Assembly (NCBI RefSeq): GCF_900167445.1
Contig: NZ_FUZT01000008.1
Span: 216,729 to 280,728, forward strand
DNA from: Maledivibacter halophilus
GTDB taxonomy: Bacteria; Bacillota; Clostridia; Peptostreptococcales; Caminicellaceae
Direction of reading: 5' to 3'
Length of the DNA: 64,000 bases
Part shown: positions 44,349-53,073 of the stretch, piece by piece
Position numbering within the stretch: position 1 is the stretch's first letter
How the letters are laid out: every line of letters starts with the position of its first letter
Notes under the pieces: model-generated
Databases searched by the model: none
What the model saw: only the letters and a program-made list of their open reading frames with translations
What the model was told of the DNA's origin: nothing
Program-made: the position numbers and the translations under genes

Positions 44349-45248
44349 CTATAATGGTTTGTCTTCTTCACCAGTAGAACCAAAGGCAAGCTGCCACAAT
44401 CCATAGCCAGCATTATCCCTGGAGTCAGCTCCATAGATATACTTTTTATTCATAAATACATTGGTGTCACTTTCTTTGGTCATTGATACAAATTTAGGCT
44501 TCTTTCTCTGCTGGAATATCGTTGGCCTTACTGGCCTTGATACATCTAGTAGGAACCAAGCAGTAGGATTGATTGAAAGTTCAGGAGCAATTAAAAGCTC
44601 AGCTGATCCTTTATATATATTTGTTGTGCCTTCAATTTGCTCAGAATATAATATTCTTCTAGCTTGGCTCTCAAGCTGTGGTGGCACCACTAAAAGATTT
44701 GGAGTTACCTTTAAAGGTTTCCCTCGGTCGTCCTTAAAACTCATCATTGAAGCTCTGGCATCGCCATAGGTTTCAAGAGTAAGCTTATATGTGCTTTTGT
44801 TACTTTGAGAACCGCTTTTACCTTCCTTATGATCATCAGCAAAAAAAGCTTTCTTATCGTAACATTTGTTAGTAAATCCATTTATTAATAAGGGAAAAAC
44901 CAGCTCATCAGGATGCATAGCAGCAGAATTACCCATCTCTTGAATTATTGGTCTGTATACTCCGATGCTGTCATCTTCAATGTCATTTCTATCTACTGAT
45001 ACAGTTACTTCAAAATCCTTGTTCTTGATTTCATAATCGTAGGCTGATAAATTTTGAATAACTCTATCGCTTATCCACTCCTTCATGCGTGGAACCTTTC
45101 CAAGCCATTTATAGCTTTCCTTGGCTGTACTAGATGGAATCACAGTGGCAATTTTTGTATATAATGGCTTCGCATTTTCAAAAGCCTTGTTATAAATCAC
45201 CCTGAAATTTGTGTATATACTTTGTAAAACCTGTTGATTAACAAGCAT
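44349..45248 (-). CDS. Major head subunit (Mu gpT-like)
   Basis: A 299-residue protein beginning LVNQQVLQSIYTNFRVIYNKAF with SYKWLGKVPRMKEWI near residue 50 and FADDHKEG near 140; the pattern is that of Mu-like gpT major capsid proteins. It forms the head shell. The gene follows the decoration-type gene by 25 nt. Confidence 0.9.
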   Translation of the reverse strand: MLVNQQVLQSIYTNFRVIYNKAFENAKPLYTKIATVIPSSTAKESYKWLGKVPRMKEWISDRVIQNLSAYDYEIKNKDFEVTVSVDRNDIEDDSIGVYRPIIQEMGNSAAMHPDELVFPLLINGFTNKCYDKKAFFADDHKEGKSGSQSNKSTYKLTLETYGDARASMMSFKDDRGKPLKVTPNLLVVPPQLESQARRILYSEQIEGTTNIYKGSAELLIAPELSINPTAWFLLDVSRPVRPTIFQQRKKPKFVSMTKESDTNVFMNKKYIYGADSRDNAGYGLWQLAFGSTGEEDKPL

Positions 45249-45273
45249 TTTTCATTCCTCCTAAATTATAAAT

Positions 45274-45675
45274 TTATTCTATTTCAACCCATACGCCATA
45301 GGTATCAACTGCAATTACTTTTCCTGCTATAGACCTTGAAGAAGATCCATCCGATGATGATACTGTCTCATCATCAACAATATAGCAGTTTGAAAGCACA
45401 TGAGACTGTAAAACTGGATCATTTTGATCATTCTCAAACCTAAAGCAGCCCCTTTTAACTTTTACAGTGGCATCTCCATCTTGCCCTTCGGTATTATCAA
45501 CATATTCTTCAGCCCTTCCTGCTGCTGTGAGTCCCACGCTTTCTGACCCTGGAACAGCATATCCTGAGGCTAAGGTTATAAGTGACCCTTCAAATATTCT
45601 GATTCCTGCCTTTACTGGAAGTACCAAGCAGCTTACTTGTCTTTCTGGAGTATTTCTTCCTGCTGCAAGTGCCAT
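45274..45675 (-). CDS. Head decoration-like protein (DUF2190-like)
   Basis: A 133-residue protein with Gly/Ala-rich beta segments (GSLITLASGYAVPGS, FRFENDQNDPV). It sits between scaffold and major head, where decoration or gp35-like proteins lie. Its start overlaps the stop of the protease (TAATG). Confidence 0.55.
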   Translation of the reverse strand: MALAAGRNTPERQVSCLVLPVKAGIRIFEGSLITLASGYAVPGSESVGLTAAGRAEEYVDNTEGQDGDATVKVKRGCFRFENDQNDPVLQSHVLSNCYIVDDETVSSSDGSSSRSIAGKVIAVDTYGVWVEIE

Positions 45676-46214
45676 TATTTATCATCCTTTCCATACTTTT
45701 CAATGTCCTCTTGGCTGACTCCAAGCATTTTGTTGACACTTATCTCTTCAGCACTACTTTTTATTTTTGTTTTATCGTCATCGCCTCCACCAATTTCATC
45801 AAGGGGAACTACCTGTGGGGCTGTATCGATAAACTTTTTGAATCCAGAAGGATCTTTAAGGGCTATTTCTTCAGCCCATTCTTTTTGTGCCGGTGTGATC
45901 TTTCCTGTGCTTAAAGCCATCTTTACTAATTCATCACTTTCATTTTTTTCAATCTTTTCCTTCAGCTTGTTGAACTCACTAACTGAAACATACCCAGCAG
46001 GATTTTTCAATGCAATGATTTTGCCTTTTACATCATCAAGAGTGGATCCTTCATTAAGATCTAAAGCTTCAAGGACTTCCTTGCTTGCAATTGTTTCTGT
46101 TTCTTCCTTTTCATTTGAAGCTTCGCTAAGCTTTTTAATAGCTTCAAATATTTGTTCTTCTGTTGAATCTTCTGATAATCCTAATAGCTGTGCTAATTTC
46201 TTTAAAAATTCCAT
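45675..46214 (-). CDS. Scaffold protein from an internal start (Mu Z-like)
   Basis: Inside the protease frame an ATG at 46214 is preceded by AAGGAGGAAATAAAGAA, a strong ribosome site. It would give a 179-residue, helical, acidic protein identical to the protease C-terminus, just as Mu makes scaffold Z from within gene I. Confidence 0.65.
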   Translation of the reverse strand: MEFLKKLAQLLGLSEDSTEEQIFEAIKKLSEASNEKEETETIASKEVLEALDLNEGSTLDDVKGKIIALKNPAGYVSVSEFNKLKEKIEKNESDELVKMALSTGKITPAQKEWAEEIALKDPSGFKKFIDTAPQVVPLDEIGGGDDDKTKIKSSAEEISVNKMLGVSQEDIEKYGKDDK

Positions 46215-46691
46215 TTCTTTATTTCCTCCTTCTAGATCAATATCTAAACTATTTATAATAGGCTCCATGCCATCTATAGCCGGAGTATTGGTCAGTGCAA
46301 TAGAGTGTAGCACCGTGGCTCTATCATCGGTTTTCCTCTTAAAAATCACTGGAGAAAGATATCTATATTCCTTATTAGCAAGGTACCCTTTAGCCTTATC
46401 AGTCCACTTCACCCTTGCCATAATACCTTTTTCTGTGTACTCTATATCCTTTACCCAACCAGCAGCAGGAGCTTGAACTCCTTCAAGGGTTTGATGCTCA
46501 TAATCCACTACAACATCAATCTTTCTATCCTTGAAATAGTTGTACATACACTTAAAGCTTTCTTTATCAACCTTAAAGGGCCCTTTTCTAGACTTAACTA
46601 GCCCCAATGGAAGTATTTTGATTTTTTCAGGAATCCCATCTATATCTATACTATTTGCTATTATGAAAAAACCTCTGTTTTTCATTTTCAT
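45675..46691 (-). CDS. Phage head protease with scaffold domain (Mu gpI-like)
   Basis: A 338-residue protein. The N-terminal 160 residues contain VVVDYEHQTLEGVQAPAAGW and VDKESFKCMY, the Mu I-type protease pattern with the catalytic histidine in the YEHQ area. The C-terminal half is a helical, charged scaffold. It matures the prohead. Confidence 0.85.
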   Translation of the reverse strand: MKMKNRGFFIIANSIDIDGIPEKIKILPLGLVKSRKGPFKVDKESFKCMYNYFKDRKIDVVVDYEHQTLEGVQAPAAGWVKDIEYTEKGIMARVKWTDKAKGYLANKEYRYLSPVIFKRKTDDRATVLHSIALTNTPAIDGMEPIINSLDIDLEGGNKEMEFLKKLAQLLGLSEDSTEEQIFEAIKKLSEASNEKEETETIASKEVLEALDLNEGSTLDDVKGKIIALKNPAGYVSVSEFNKLKEKIEKNESDELVKMALSTGKITPAQKEWAEEIALKDPSGFKKFIDTAPQVVPLDEIGGGDDDKTKIKSSAEEISVNKMLGVSQEDIEKYGKDDK

Positions 46692-46901
46692 CTATAATCA
46701 CCTGTAAATTATATTTTTGTATAGCGTTACAACCCCGTTACCTTGCGTTATTTTGCGTTACCAGTATAGGAAAGGTGTATTACTATTATTTGGTAACTTT
46801 TTCTTTAAATAAGGGCCTTTAAACGGATGATTTATGTATATTTCTATTTCTATTTGGAAATACTATCAAGTTACGCTTAAATTTATTAGTATTTTCAACC
46901 G
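46692..46901. other. Central non-coding region with GTAACG cluster
   Basis: A 210-bp gap between the F-like and I-like genes, the longest in the late operon, close to the middle of the prophage. On the minus strand it holds at least five GTAAC/GTAACG motifs and two related ones. Mu has its strong gyrase site at the corresponding place; a role of this kind or a late promoter is possible. Confidence 0.5.
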
Positions 46902-47633
46902 TTACAAGCTTTTATCCATTCTTTTTTTATAGGCCTTTTCTAAAGCCATAGGATATTTTGAAAGTTCAGGCTCAAAAACTGTTTTTGCTGGATTAGTCTC
47001 AAAACCTTTATCGGGGATTAGGTTTCTTAAAACACCACCCTTAGGCTCTACCATAACTGGAATTTCAGTTTCAATCTTAAGACCTTTCAATTCAACCTGT
47101 CTTTTAGATAATGTTGATACACTACATCTGCATCTATAGCCATTTGGAGGATACCATGTGTCCCATATTTCATGATCAGCGGGATACACTTTTCCATCCA
47201 TTGCTAAATGTGTAGGTCTGCTTCTTCTGTCATTTACCGCATCATATATCCAGTAGGGCCTCGCCTTTAAAGTTTCAGGCTTTGTCATCTGCTTATAGTG
47301 GCCAACATTATATGCAGTCTGAATATTTGTTCTGAAGATATTATCTGCTTGATAGGGGGTTATTCCCTCATAACCCTTCCTAGCAAGAAAATCATTCATC
47401 CTGTTTTTAAATTCCCCTGAAGTTATTCCATCCTTAAGGGCTTTCACTAATTCATCCTTAAACTTTTTGAGAATTTCTAAGGATGTATAACCTGATACAG
47501 TAAAGGCTTTTGTTTTATAATCTTCTTTTATCGAATAGAATTCCCCTGAAGTTACTGGTATCTTCTCTTTAAAATATTCTATAGCTTCTTCAAAGTTCAG
47601 GGGCTTATTAATTATCTTTTGGATGTTCAGCAT
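46902..47633 (-). CDS. Minor head protein (Mu gpF-like)
   Basis: A 243-residue protein ending with the Mu F domain: YWIYDAVNDRRSRPTHLAMDG and WYPPNGYRCRC near residue 175, with conserved His and Cys residues. Its start overlaps the portal end by 26 nt. Proteins of this family help head morphogenesis or DNA ejection. Confidence 0.85.
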   Translation of the reverse strand: MLNIQKIINKPLNFEEAIEYFKEKIPVTSGEFYSIKEDYKTKAFTVSGYTSLEILKKFKDELVKALKDGITSGEFKNRMNDFLARKGYEGITPYQADNIFRTNIQTAYNVGHYKQMTKPETLKARPYWIYDAVNDRRSRPTHLAMDGKVYPADHEIWDTWYPPNGYRCRCSVSTLSKRQVELKGLKIETEIPVMVEPKGGVLRNLIPDKGFETNPAKTVFEPELSKYPMALEKAYKKRMDKSL

Positions 47634-49188
47634 TCTCTCTCATCCTTCCAAGAATATCAGCTGCAAACATTACCCTGTGAAGAAGCTCCTCGAGCTCTTG
47701 ATTATCCATTTCCTTATATAGCTTCTCAACAATTTTAAAATCTTCTAATTTCTTTTTCATGCCCTCAAGGGAATCAGATTCATCCATAAGCTTTTCTAGG
47801 GGCTTAAATATTTCCCTAAATATTTTGATGCTTTCTATAGTGGCACCATCTGCGAGGGCATCAATTTTTTTTTGATATTCTACAGATATGGGATTTTTAT
47901 TAACCTTAGTTTTATTAGCTATTATTTGACCAGGAATTTCTTTCATAGCTAAACTATTATTAGGCTTTGCTATTATCTGTCCTGGCTCTGGCTTAGGTAT
48001 CCCAAATTTTTCATATATATGCTCTATGGATATTGGAAGCCCTATATCATTTATCAGTTTCGCATAGGTGTTTGCATTTTTTTCTTGATCCTCTGGAGGT
48101 TCGCAGTGAAATTTAATATAGGGTAAGCGTTCTGCTGTACCAAAATTAAATAAACAAAGAGGCTTTATTAAATCTCTTTTTAAGGTTTGAGCTAAAGCCT
48201 TGCAGTCAGCCTCTATAAGATCTTGTCGTACCTCTCCGTGGGTTTTGGATGCAGCATAGGAGCCACTACTTCCAACTTCACTTGTCAGTGTTTGCCCTAG
48301 TATAGCCTTTGACATTTCAGCATTACAAAATTTAGCCAATCTTTCATAAATGTCCGCAGAAGCTGTTTTATTTGATTCGATAAATTCTATAAGTGTGCTA
48401 TCTGGGATTATTCCAGCAGCATCACTGCCAAGCATCATAAGAGCTTCCATCAGAGCGTTTTTGTCTTCTTCAGTTGTTGAAGAATTATATTTACCTAGTC
48501 TAAGGGGCATCCCAAAGACTTCGCAAAAAGCAACCCAATCCTTTATGTCATAGTTCTTAAATAGATACATCCATGCTGCAACTCTTAAAATTCCCGCCTT
48601 ACTCGGATGACCAGAACGGGCTTTATATCTATGAATTATAAATTTATTTTTAGGAAGCTTTATTCCGCTGGGTTCTTTATCGGTTCTGACCTTCATTGCG
48701 TCATGTTCATCCCAGAAGAATTTTTTTTGATGTCTCCACTTTATCTCATCAACCAATACATTGTTATTCTTAAGTTTCCACATTATTTCACCAACAGCAA
48801 AGCCTTTGCCTATTGCATCAAGCAGATCTATAAATACATCCTCTAGTGACTCTATATTCGATATAGCATCTGTAATGAATTCGGCAATCTTTTTGTCTCT
48901 CTCATCATCAGAGAAGGGGAGTATATCATAATCTATGCCAATTACTGCGTTTTTCCTTGTCTGAAGCTGTGAGAATAAATGCAAGTCTTTACCTTCAATT
49001 TCTTCAAATAGCTCCATTTGTCTATAGACATCACCAGTATCAGCTTCTTTAAATATTTGAGCTAATCTAACTGGAGTAAGACCATCTGAAGGGTATTCAC
49101 TGTATTTATCGTAAATTCCAGCCACTGCTATTTCTCTTTGTATTGGTTTTTTAGAGCTTATTCTTTTTCCGTATTGATCTAATATCAT
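47608..49188 (-). CDS. Portal protein (Mu gp29-like, DUF935)
   Basis: A 526-residue protein with LTPVRLAQIFKEADTGDVYRQMELFEEIE, HIFSQLQTRKNAV-like and GMPLRLGKY motifs of the DUF935 portal family. The ATG at 49188 (GAGGTG upstream) is preferred to a start inside the terminase gene. It forms the DNA entry ring. Confidence 0.85.
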   Translation of the reverse strand: MILDQYGKRISSKKPIQREIAVAGIYDKYSEYPSDGLTPVRLAQIFKEADTGDVYRQMELFEEIEGKDLHLFSQLQTRKNAVIGIDYDILPFSDDERDKKIAEFITDAISNIESLEDVFIDLLDAIGKGFAVGEIMWKLKNNNVLVDEIKWRHQKKFFWDEHDAMKVRTDKEPSGIKLPKNKFIIHRYKARSGHPSKAGILRVAAWMYLFKNYDIKDWVAFCEVFGMPLRLGKYNSSTTEEDKNALMEALMMLGSDAAGIIPDSTLIEFIESNKTASADIYERLAKFCNAEMSKAILGQTLTSEVGSSGSYAASKTHGEVRQDLIEADCKALAQTLKRDLIKPLCLFNFGTAERLPYIKFHCEPPEDQEKNANTYAKLINDIGLPISIEHIYEKFGIPKPEPGQIIAKPNNSLAMKEIPGQIIANKTKVNKNPISVEYQKKIDALADGATIESIKIFREIFKPLEKLMDESDSLEGMKKKLEDFKIVEKLYKEMDNQELEELLHRVMFAADILGRMRENAEHPKDN

Positions 49189-49198
49189 ATTTGCACCT

Positions 49199-50965
49199 CT
49201 AATAAGCACCTTTTTTGAATCTTAAAGCTCTTTTAATAACTGTTTTATAATCAGTTTTAGTTATTCCAGATATTTTTTCAGCTAACTTAATACACATTTC
49301 CAAGCCATCTGGGCCATCATCATTGGCTCCCATTGGATACTCCTTAAGTTGTTTAAGAAGGGTTTTAAGTCTTGGATTGAATTTTACATATTTGTTTTTA
49401 ATATATGGTTGTATGCTTCGTATTCTCATATCTTTATTAGATACACTTTGTATTTCTTCTATCGGGAAATATTCCCCCGATTTAGCACTTTCCTTTGCAA
49501 GGACATCCTTAAAAAAGTGTTGGAATTGATTTGTTTCAACTCCAAATTTGGTATATCCTTTACCAAAGTCACGTTTATATCTTTTTTGACTTTCTATAGC
49601 ATCACTTATGATTACATCAGGATGTCTTTTTTCTATACTCGCTTCAAATACATACATGTATCCAGTTCTTATGTTCTTGGCTATGGCTATAATAGCTGAA
49701 GTATCACTTCTTTTGTTTTTGCCTAAGGATGGATCTATACATCCAACTATTATAAAATCTTTGTCTGAAAAATCTATCTCGACTTCGTTATAGTAATCAA
49801 ACCATTCATCATTGAATATTTTATTATCAGGATCAATAGGTTCGTTTTGAATTTCAGAATTAAAGCTTGCTTCACCCTCTGAAATTTTCATGATCATAAG
49901 ATCATAATAGCTAAGTTTTTCTTCCCAGAGTACCTGAACTCCCTCAAGCATTTCTTCTTTATTAGCTTTAAAGAACTGTTTAGCATCTTTTTTTCTGTTG
50001 GGATTTTCTAGGTTTACATAGATTTTTTCCCATTCATCCCAAAGGCTTTGATTTTTAGCAAAGGATAAAACACCCTTGTATTTTATACATTCATATTCTG
50101 GGTTTTCTAATACCTTTGCTAGTAAACTGTCGTAGTGGAGAAGGGTTCCAATGTAAACTATATCTGTATAAGTATCTCCAGCTTTAGATACTGCTTTGTA
50201 ATACCAATTAGCCAGTTTCCTTCTTTGTTCTGGTGTATTTACATTTTCATCATTTTCTATATCGTCCAGAATAATTAAATCTGGTCTCCAATTTCTATTT
50301 TTACGTCCTCTGATTTTTTTGCCAGATCCTATTGCTTCGACTTTTATGTTTGTTTTTGTTTTAAAATGACTGTCAGTCCATTTCTTGCCCTTGAGATTGC
50401 CAAAGTCTTCTAGGATAAGGGGGTTTTCTTCAAGTTCTATTTTTATATCCCCAAGAAATCCTTCGGCCTGCTCGCTTGAATCTGAAAGTATTATAATGTA
50501 ATGCTTATACTCGTAAAGTATGGCATGTATTGAGTTTTTAAATGTAAATGTGGTTGATTTTGCATGACCCCTTGGAGCTGCTATCCCATGTTTACAGCCT
50601 TTAGCCCTAGATATTTTTTTCTTGGACTTGGTAGATAGGGGATTATTTTTTTTCAAAACTCCAGTAAGCCATATGTCATTTAGCTCTCTGTGGAACTTTG
50701 GGCAAGTTCTTGTAAAATAGTGGCTTAAATAAGCTCTGCCAAAATATTCAAGGTCTATTGCCCCTAGTTTCTTTCTAAGTCCATCTTTTCCTTCTAAGGG
50801 TTCGCCTCTTTGATATGCCCTTAAAAGCTTTTGTCTATAGTCCCTAAAACTATCATTAATCACTGTGTATTCTAAAAAAAGCTTTCTTTGGTCTTCTTCA
50901 AAATTAATAGCTTCTATATTCTCTTCAATATCTAGTTTCCTTATATAATCATCAATATTAATCAT
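49199..50965 (-). CDS. Terminase large subunit (Mu gp28-like)
   Basis: A 588-residue packaging ATPase/nuclease. Walker A-like APRGHAKSTTFT (near 130), Walker B DLIILDDIEND (near 230), and nuclease motif VGCIDPSLGKNKRSDTSA (near 415) are visible. It packages DNA, in Mu-like phages by headful from integrated copies. Confidence 0.9.
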   Translation of the reverse strand: MINIDDYIRKLDIEENIEAINFEEDQRKLFLEYTVINDSFRDYRQKLLRAYQRGEPLEGKDGLRKKLGAIDLEYFGRAYLSHYFTRTCPKFHRELNDIWLTGVLKKNNPLSTKSKKKISRAKGCKHGIAAPRGHAKSTTFTFKNSIHAILYEYKHYIIILSDSSEQAEGFLGDIKIELEENPLILEDFGNLKGKKWTDSHFKTKTNIKVEAIGSGKKIRGRKNRNWRPDLIILDDIENDENVNTPEQRRKLANWYYKAVSKAGDTYTDIVYIGTLLHYDSLLAKVLENPEYECIKYKGVLSFAKNQSLWDEWEKIYVNLENPNRKKDAKQFFKANKEEMLEGVQVLWEEKLSYYDLMIMKISEGEASFNSEIQNEPIDPDNKIFNDEWFDYYNEVEIDFSDKDFIIVGCIDPSLGKNKRSDTSAIIAIAKNIRTGYMYVFEASIEKRHPDVIISDAIESQKRYKRDFGKGYTKFGVETNQFQHFFKDVLAKESAKSGEYFPIEEIQSVSNKDMRIRSIQPYIKNKYVKFNPRLKTLLKQLKEYPMGANDDGPDGLEMCIKLAEKISGITKTDYKTVIKRALRFKKGAY

Positions 50966-51521
50966 CGCTTATCATCCTAGCTTTAGCTTTTTCAAGAAGC
51001 TTTTTAAGCTCTCCAGCAAGCAGTGCATCTCCTTTGATGACTGTCCATATATCTTCTTCTAATTTTTCAAAGGCTAAATCTATTCTTTGTTTCATATCTT
51101 GTTTGACTTTTTCCTTGTAAACTTTTGTCCTGCTAAGAGCCACAATTAACCTTCCCGCCTTATCTAAAGGCATTGCATCGAATTCTTCCTGGGCTGTGGC
51201 AAGTTTTTCTGTAAGCCCACCCATGAGCATTTGCATTGTCGCTTCAGTATAATCTACATCAGGGTTATTTTTAACTACATTTACCAAAGCCTTCGCTTGC
51301 TCTTGGGCCTCAATAAGTCTTTTTGTTGCATTATTGGTTCTAAGGGCGTACCTTCCAACCGCTGACTTTGATATGTCATAACCTTGTTCCTTTAGGAATT
51401 GAGATATTTCAAGGTATGTGTATCTTGTATCGGAGATTTGTTCATTTACTTTTTCTTTTAGATTTTCAGGAAGCTCATCAATCTTAGATCTTATTCTAGT
51501 TCGCTTTCTTTGCTTTGCCAC
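50958..51521 (-). CDS. Terminase small subunit (Mu gp27-like, DUF3486)
   Basis: A 187-residue protein with an N-terminal helix-turn-helix (TYLEISQFLKEQGYDISKSAVGRYA) and a helical C-terminus (MPLDKAGRLIVALSRTKVYK). This is the DUF3486 small terminase pattern. It overlaps the large subunit by 8 nt. Confidence 0.9.
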   Translation of the reverse strand: MAKQRKRTRIRSKIDELPENLKEKVNEQISDTRYTYLEISQFLKEQGYDISKSAVGRYALRTNNATKRLIEAQEQAKALVNVVKNNPDVDYTEATMQMLMGGLTEKLATAQEEFDAMPLDKAGRLIVALSRTKVYKEKVKQDMKQRIDLAFEKLEEDIWTVIKGDALLAGELKKLLEKAKARMISDD

Positions 51522-51835
51522 TAAATATCAACCCCTGGATCATTAGTAGTTCCTTCTACAAGGTCTACTCCTTTCGATGTAAGTTTTATCATTGCATCAT
51601 TCATGTAAGCTGTATAGGATGTGATTTTTTCATCGGTATATTCAATATACTTTTTCTCATGCAAGTAATCTAAATAGCCGGATATGTCAGGGGAAATTAT
51701 AATAGCATCCCTCATCATTAGGTTTACAAGTTGTCTGCATAATAGTCGATTGTGATGTCCCTTTACTAAAGATCGAATTATATATCCTCTTATAGCTTTG
51801 TTTTTGTCAGCGATTTGCTTTTCCTGTTCAATCAT
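51521..51835 (-). CDS. Mu gp26-position phage protein (VpaChn25_0724-like)
   Basis: A 104-residue protein that looks like a small winged-helix: IIRSLVKGHHNRLLCRQLVNLMM and YLDYLHEKKYIEYTD. It lies before the small terminase as in Mu-like phages. The ATG at 51835 has AAAGGAGGG upstream. Confidence 0.6.
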   Translation of the reverse strand: MIEQEKQIADKNKAIRGYIIRSLVKGHHNRLLCRQLVNLMMRDAIIISPDISGYLDYLHEKKYIEYTDEKITSYTAYMNDAMIKLTSKGVDLVEGTTNDPGVDI

Positions 51836-52157
51836 TTTTTTGCCCTCCTTTGCTGATTGTGAAATCAAGTATTTTGTCTAATTTTCTATCTATACCTGTC
51901 ATTTTTTTATCTACTGCATTCATGGCTGCCGCATGATCCTCCCTTGTTGTGTAAATGAAGGGTAAATCACTTTTTAAATTATTGAATTCCTTATTCATTA
52001 GGTCAACTCTTTCCATGAGATCATTTTCTATGTTTTCAATTTTAGATTCGTTTTTCTCTATTTTCTTGTTTAAGTCAGTTAGGGTTTTTTTTAGGAAAAA
52101 TATTATTATCCCAACACCAGCTGTAGTTACACCTTGTAAAAAGGTATTAAAGGTCAT
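51828..52157 (-). CDS. Membrane-anchored coiled-coil lysis-region protein
   Basis: A 109-residue protein with one transmembrane helix (about 7-24) and a long coiled coil (LNKKIEKNESKIENIENDLMERV). It resembles DUF2730 or XhlA-type proteins of lysis regions. It lies between the holin-like gene and the gp26-like gene, with overlaps on both sides. Confidence 0.55.
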   Translation of the reverse strand: MTFNTFLQGVTTAGVGIIIFFLKKTLTDLNKKIEKNESKIENIENDLMERVDLMNKEFNNLKSDLPFIYTTREDHAAAMNAVDKKMTGIDRKLDKILDFTISKGGQKND

Positions 52158-52599
52158 GGGGTACCTCTTTTAAATCTTTAACTTTCTTTACTTTTTCTTC
52201 AATAGTATTCAATATATATGTTTCTGCATCTCCAAGTGTACTTTCTAAGGCATCTAAGTATTCTGGTTCAAGGATGTCTATTATCTCGTTATATGCAACT
52301 ACAGCTAAGTCTTCAAGTTTTTCTTTGTCGATTTTCCCTCCCTTTACCAACTGCCTTAGATTTTTTGCACTGACTTCTTCAATTTTATTTACTGTCTTAA
52401 AAGCCACATCTTCAAGTCTATCAAGGGCAGTCCAAAGAATATCTCTTTGCTTTTCCTCTTCTATTCTTTGCGTTTCTATTTTTACTTTTTTTGTTGCTCT
52501 TTGGATGTACAATGTTGCATAGGCACCCCCTAAAGTAACCAGTCCTAACACCACATTCAATAATACATTTGTTATAGTTCCTTGCATTTCACTTAACAT
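52147..52599 (-). CDS. Phage holin, LLH-type
   Basis: A 150-residue protein with one N-terminal transmembrane helix (about 12-30) and a helical acidic tail with LDRLEDVAFKTVNKIEEVSAKNLRQLV, as in LLH holins. It is the first gene of the late operon. ATG at 52599 has AAGGGG upstream. The amidase, its likely partner, is encoded in the preceding transcript. Confidence 0.65.
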   Translation of the reverse strand: MLSEMQGTITNVLLNVVLGLVTLGGAYATLYIQRATKKVKIETQRIEEEKQRDILWTALDRLEDVAFKTVNKIEEVSAKNLRQLVKGGKIDKEKLEDLAVVAYNEIIDILEPEYLDALESTLGDAETYILNTIEEKVKKVKDLKEVPHDL

Positions 52600-52623
52600 T
52601 CCTTTCACCCCTTAATTTTGGAA

Positions 52624-52670
52624 AATAAAAAAATCATAGCACAAGGAATAATCTTCCTTATACTATGATT
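52624..52670 (-). terminator. Terminator after the mor gene
   Basis: A 17-bp stem (52632-52648 with 52654-52670, two G-U pairs), 5-nt loop and T-rich tract on the minus strand. It should end the early/middle transcript. Confidence 0.85.
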
Positions 52671-52713
52671 CTATTGGTTTTTCTCAAAATAGTCGTCCAA
52701 AACTATTTGTCAA
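52668..52713 (-). promoter_or_regulatory. Candidate Mor-controlled late promoter
   Basis: A perfect dyad AAATAGT-N8-ACTATTT (52687-52708) lies upstream of TAGAAT (52673-52668), a good -10 box. No -35 box is at proper distance, as in Mor-activated promoters. A transcript from here would start inside the terminator stem and so not form it. Confidence 0.4.
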
Positions 52714-52718
52714 ATTAT

Positions 52719-53039
52719 TTAATCAAACATACTTATTTGGCCTTTAAGGGGCTTGTTTCTAATTTGTTTCATTTTTTCTTTGCAAATCTGCCTAATACGT
52801 TCTTCAGATAACATGTATTGCTTGGCTAACTCTCTTTGATTATACCCATTAAATTTTTCTCTTATTTCCTTATCTCTGCGATCTAGCACCAGGGATTTAA
52901 TTATTGGAAAATATATTCTACTTCCTCCAAAAATCTTCGCAAGCTTTATTGTATTTTCCAGTCCAATTTCATCAACAATGCTAGAATATGGCTCTCCAAG
53001 GTCATTAATTTGTATTTGGTTTATTAGTTTTTTATTCAA
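52719..53039 (-). CDS. mor: Mor-family transcription activator
   Basis: A 106-residue protein with ENTIKLAKIFGGSRIYFP and a C-terminal helix-turn-helix LAKQYMLSEERIRQICKEKM, the signature of the Mor/C family. In Mu, Mor turns on middle transcription. Here it is the last gene before the strong terminator and the late operon. TTG at 53039 is preferred for spacing to AAAGGTGG. Confidence 0.85.
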   Translation of the reverse strand: MNKKLINQIQINDLGEPYSSIVDEIGLENTIKLAKIFGGSRIYFPIIKSLVLDRRDKEIREKFNGYNQRELAKQYMLSEERIRQICKEKMKQIRNKPLKGQISMFD

Positions 53040-53073
53040 TGACCCCACCACCTTTACAATACATCAAATTGAT

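Noticed and set aside
45637..46476. Long plus-strand open frame (279 codons)
   Set aside because: It is antisense to the protease/scaffold gene, is Ser/Phe/Leu-rich as expected of a shadow and has no ribosome site.
52708..52713. TTGACA as -35 box of the late promoter
   Set aside because: It is 34 nt from the only good -10 box; no box lies at 16-18 nt.
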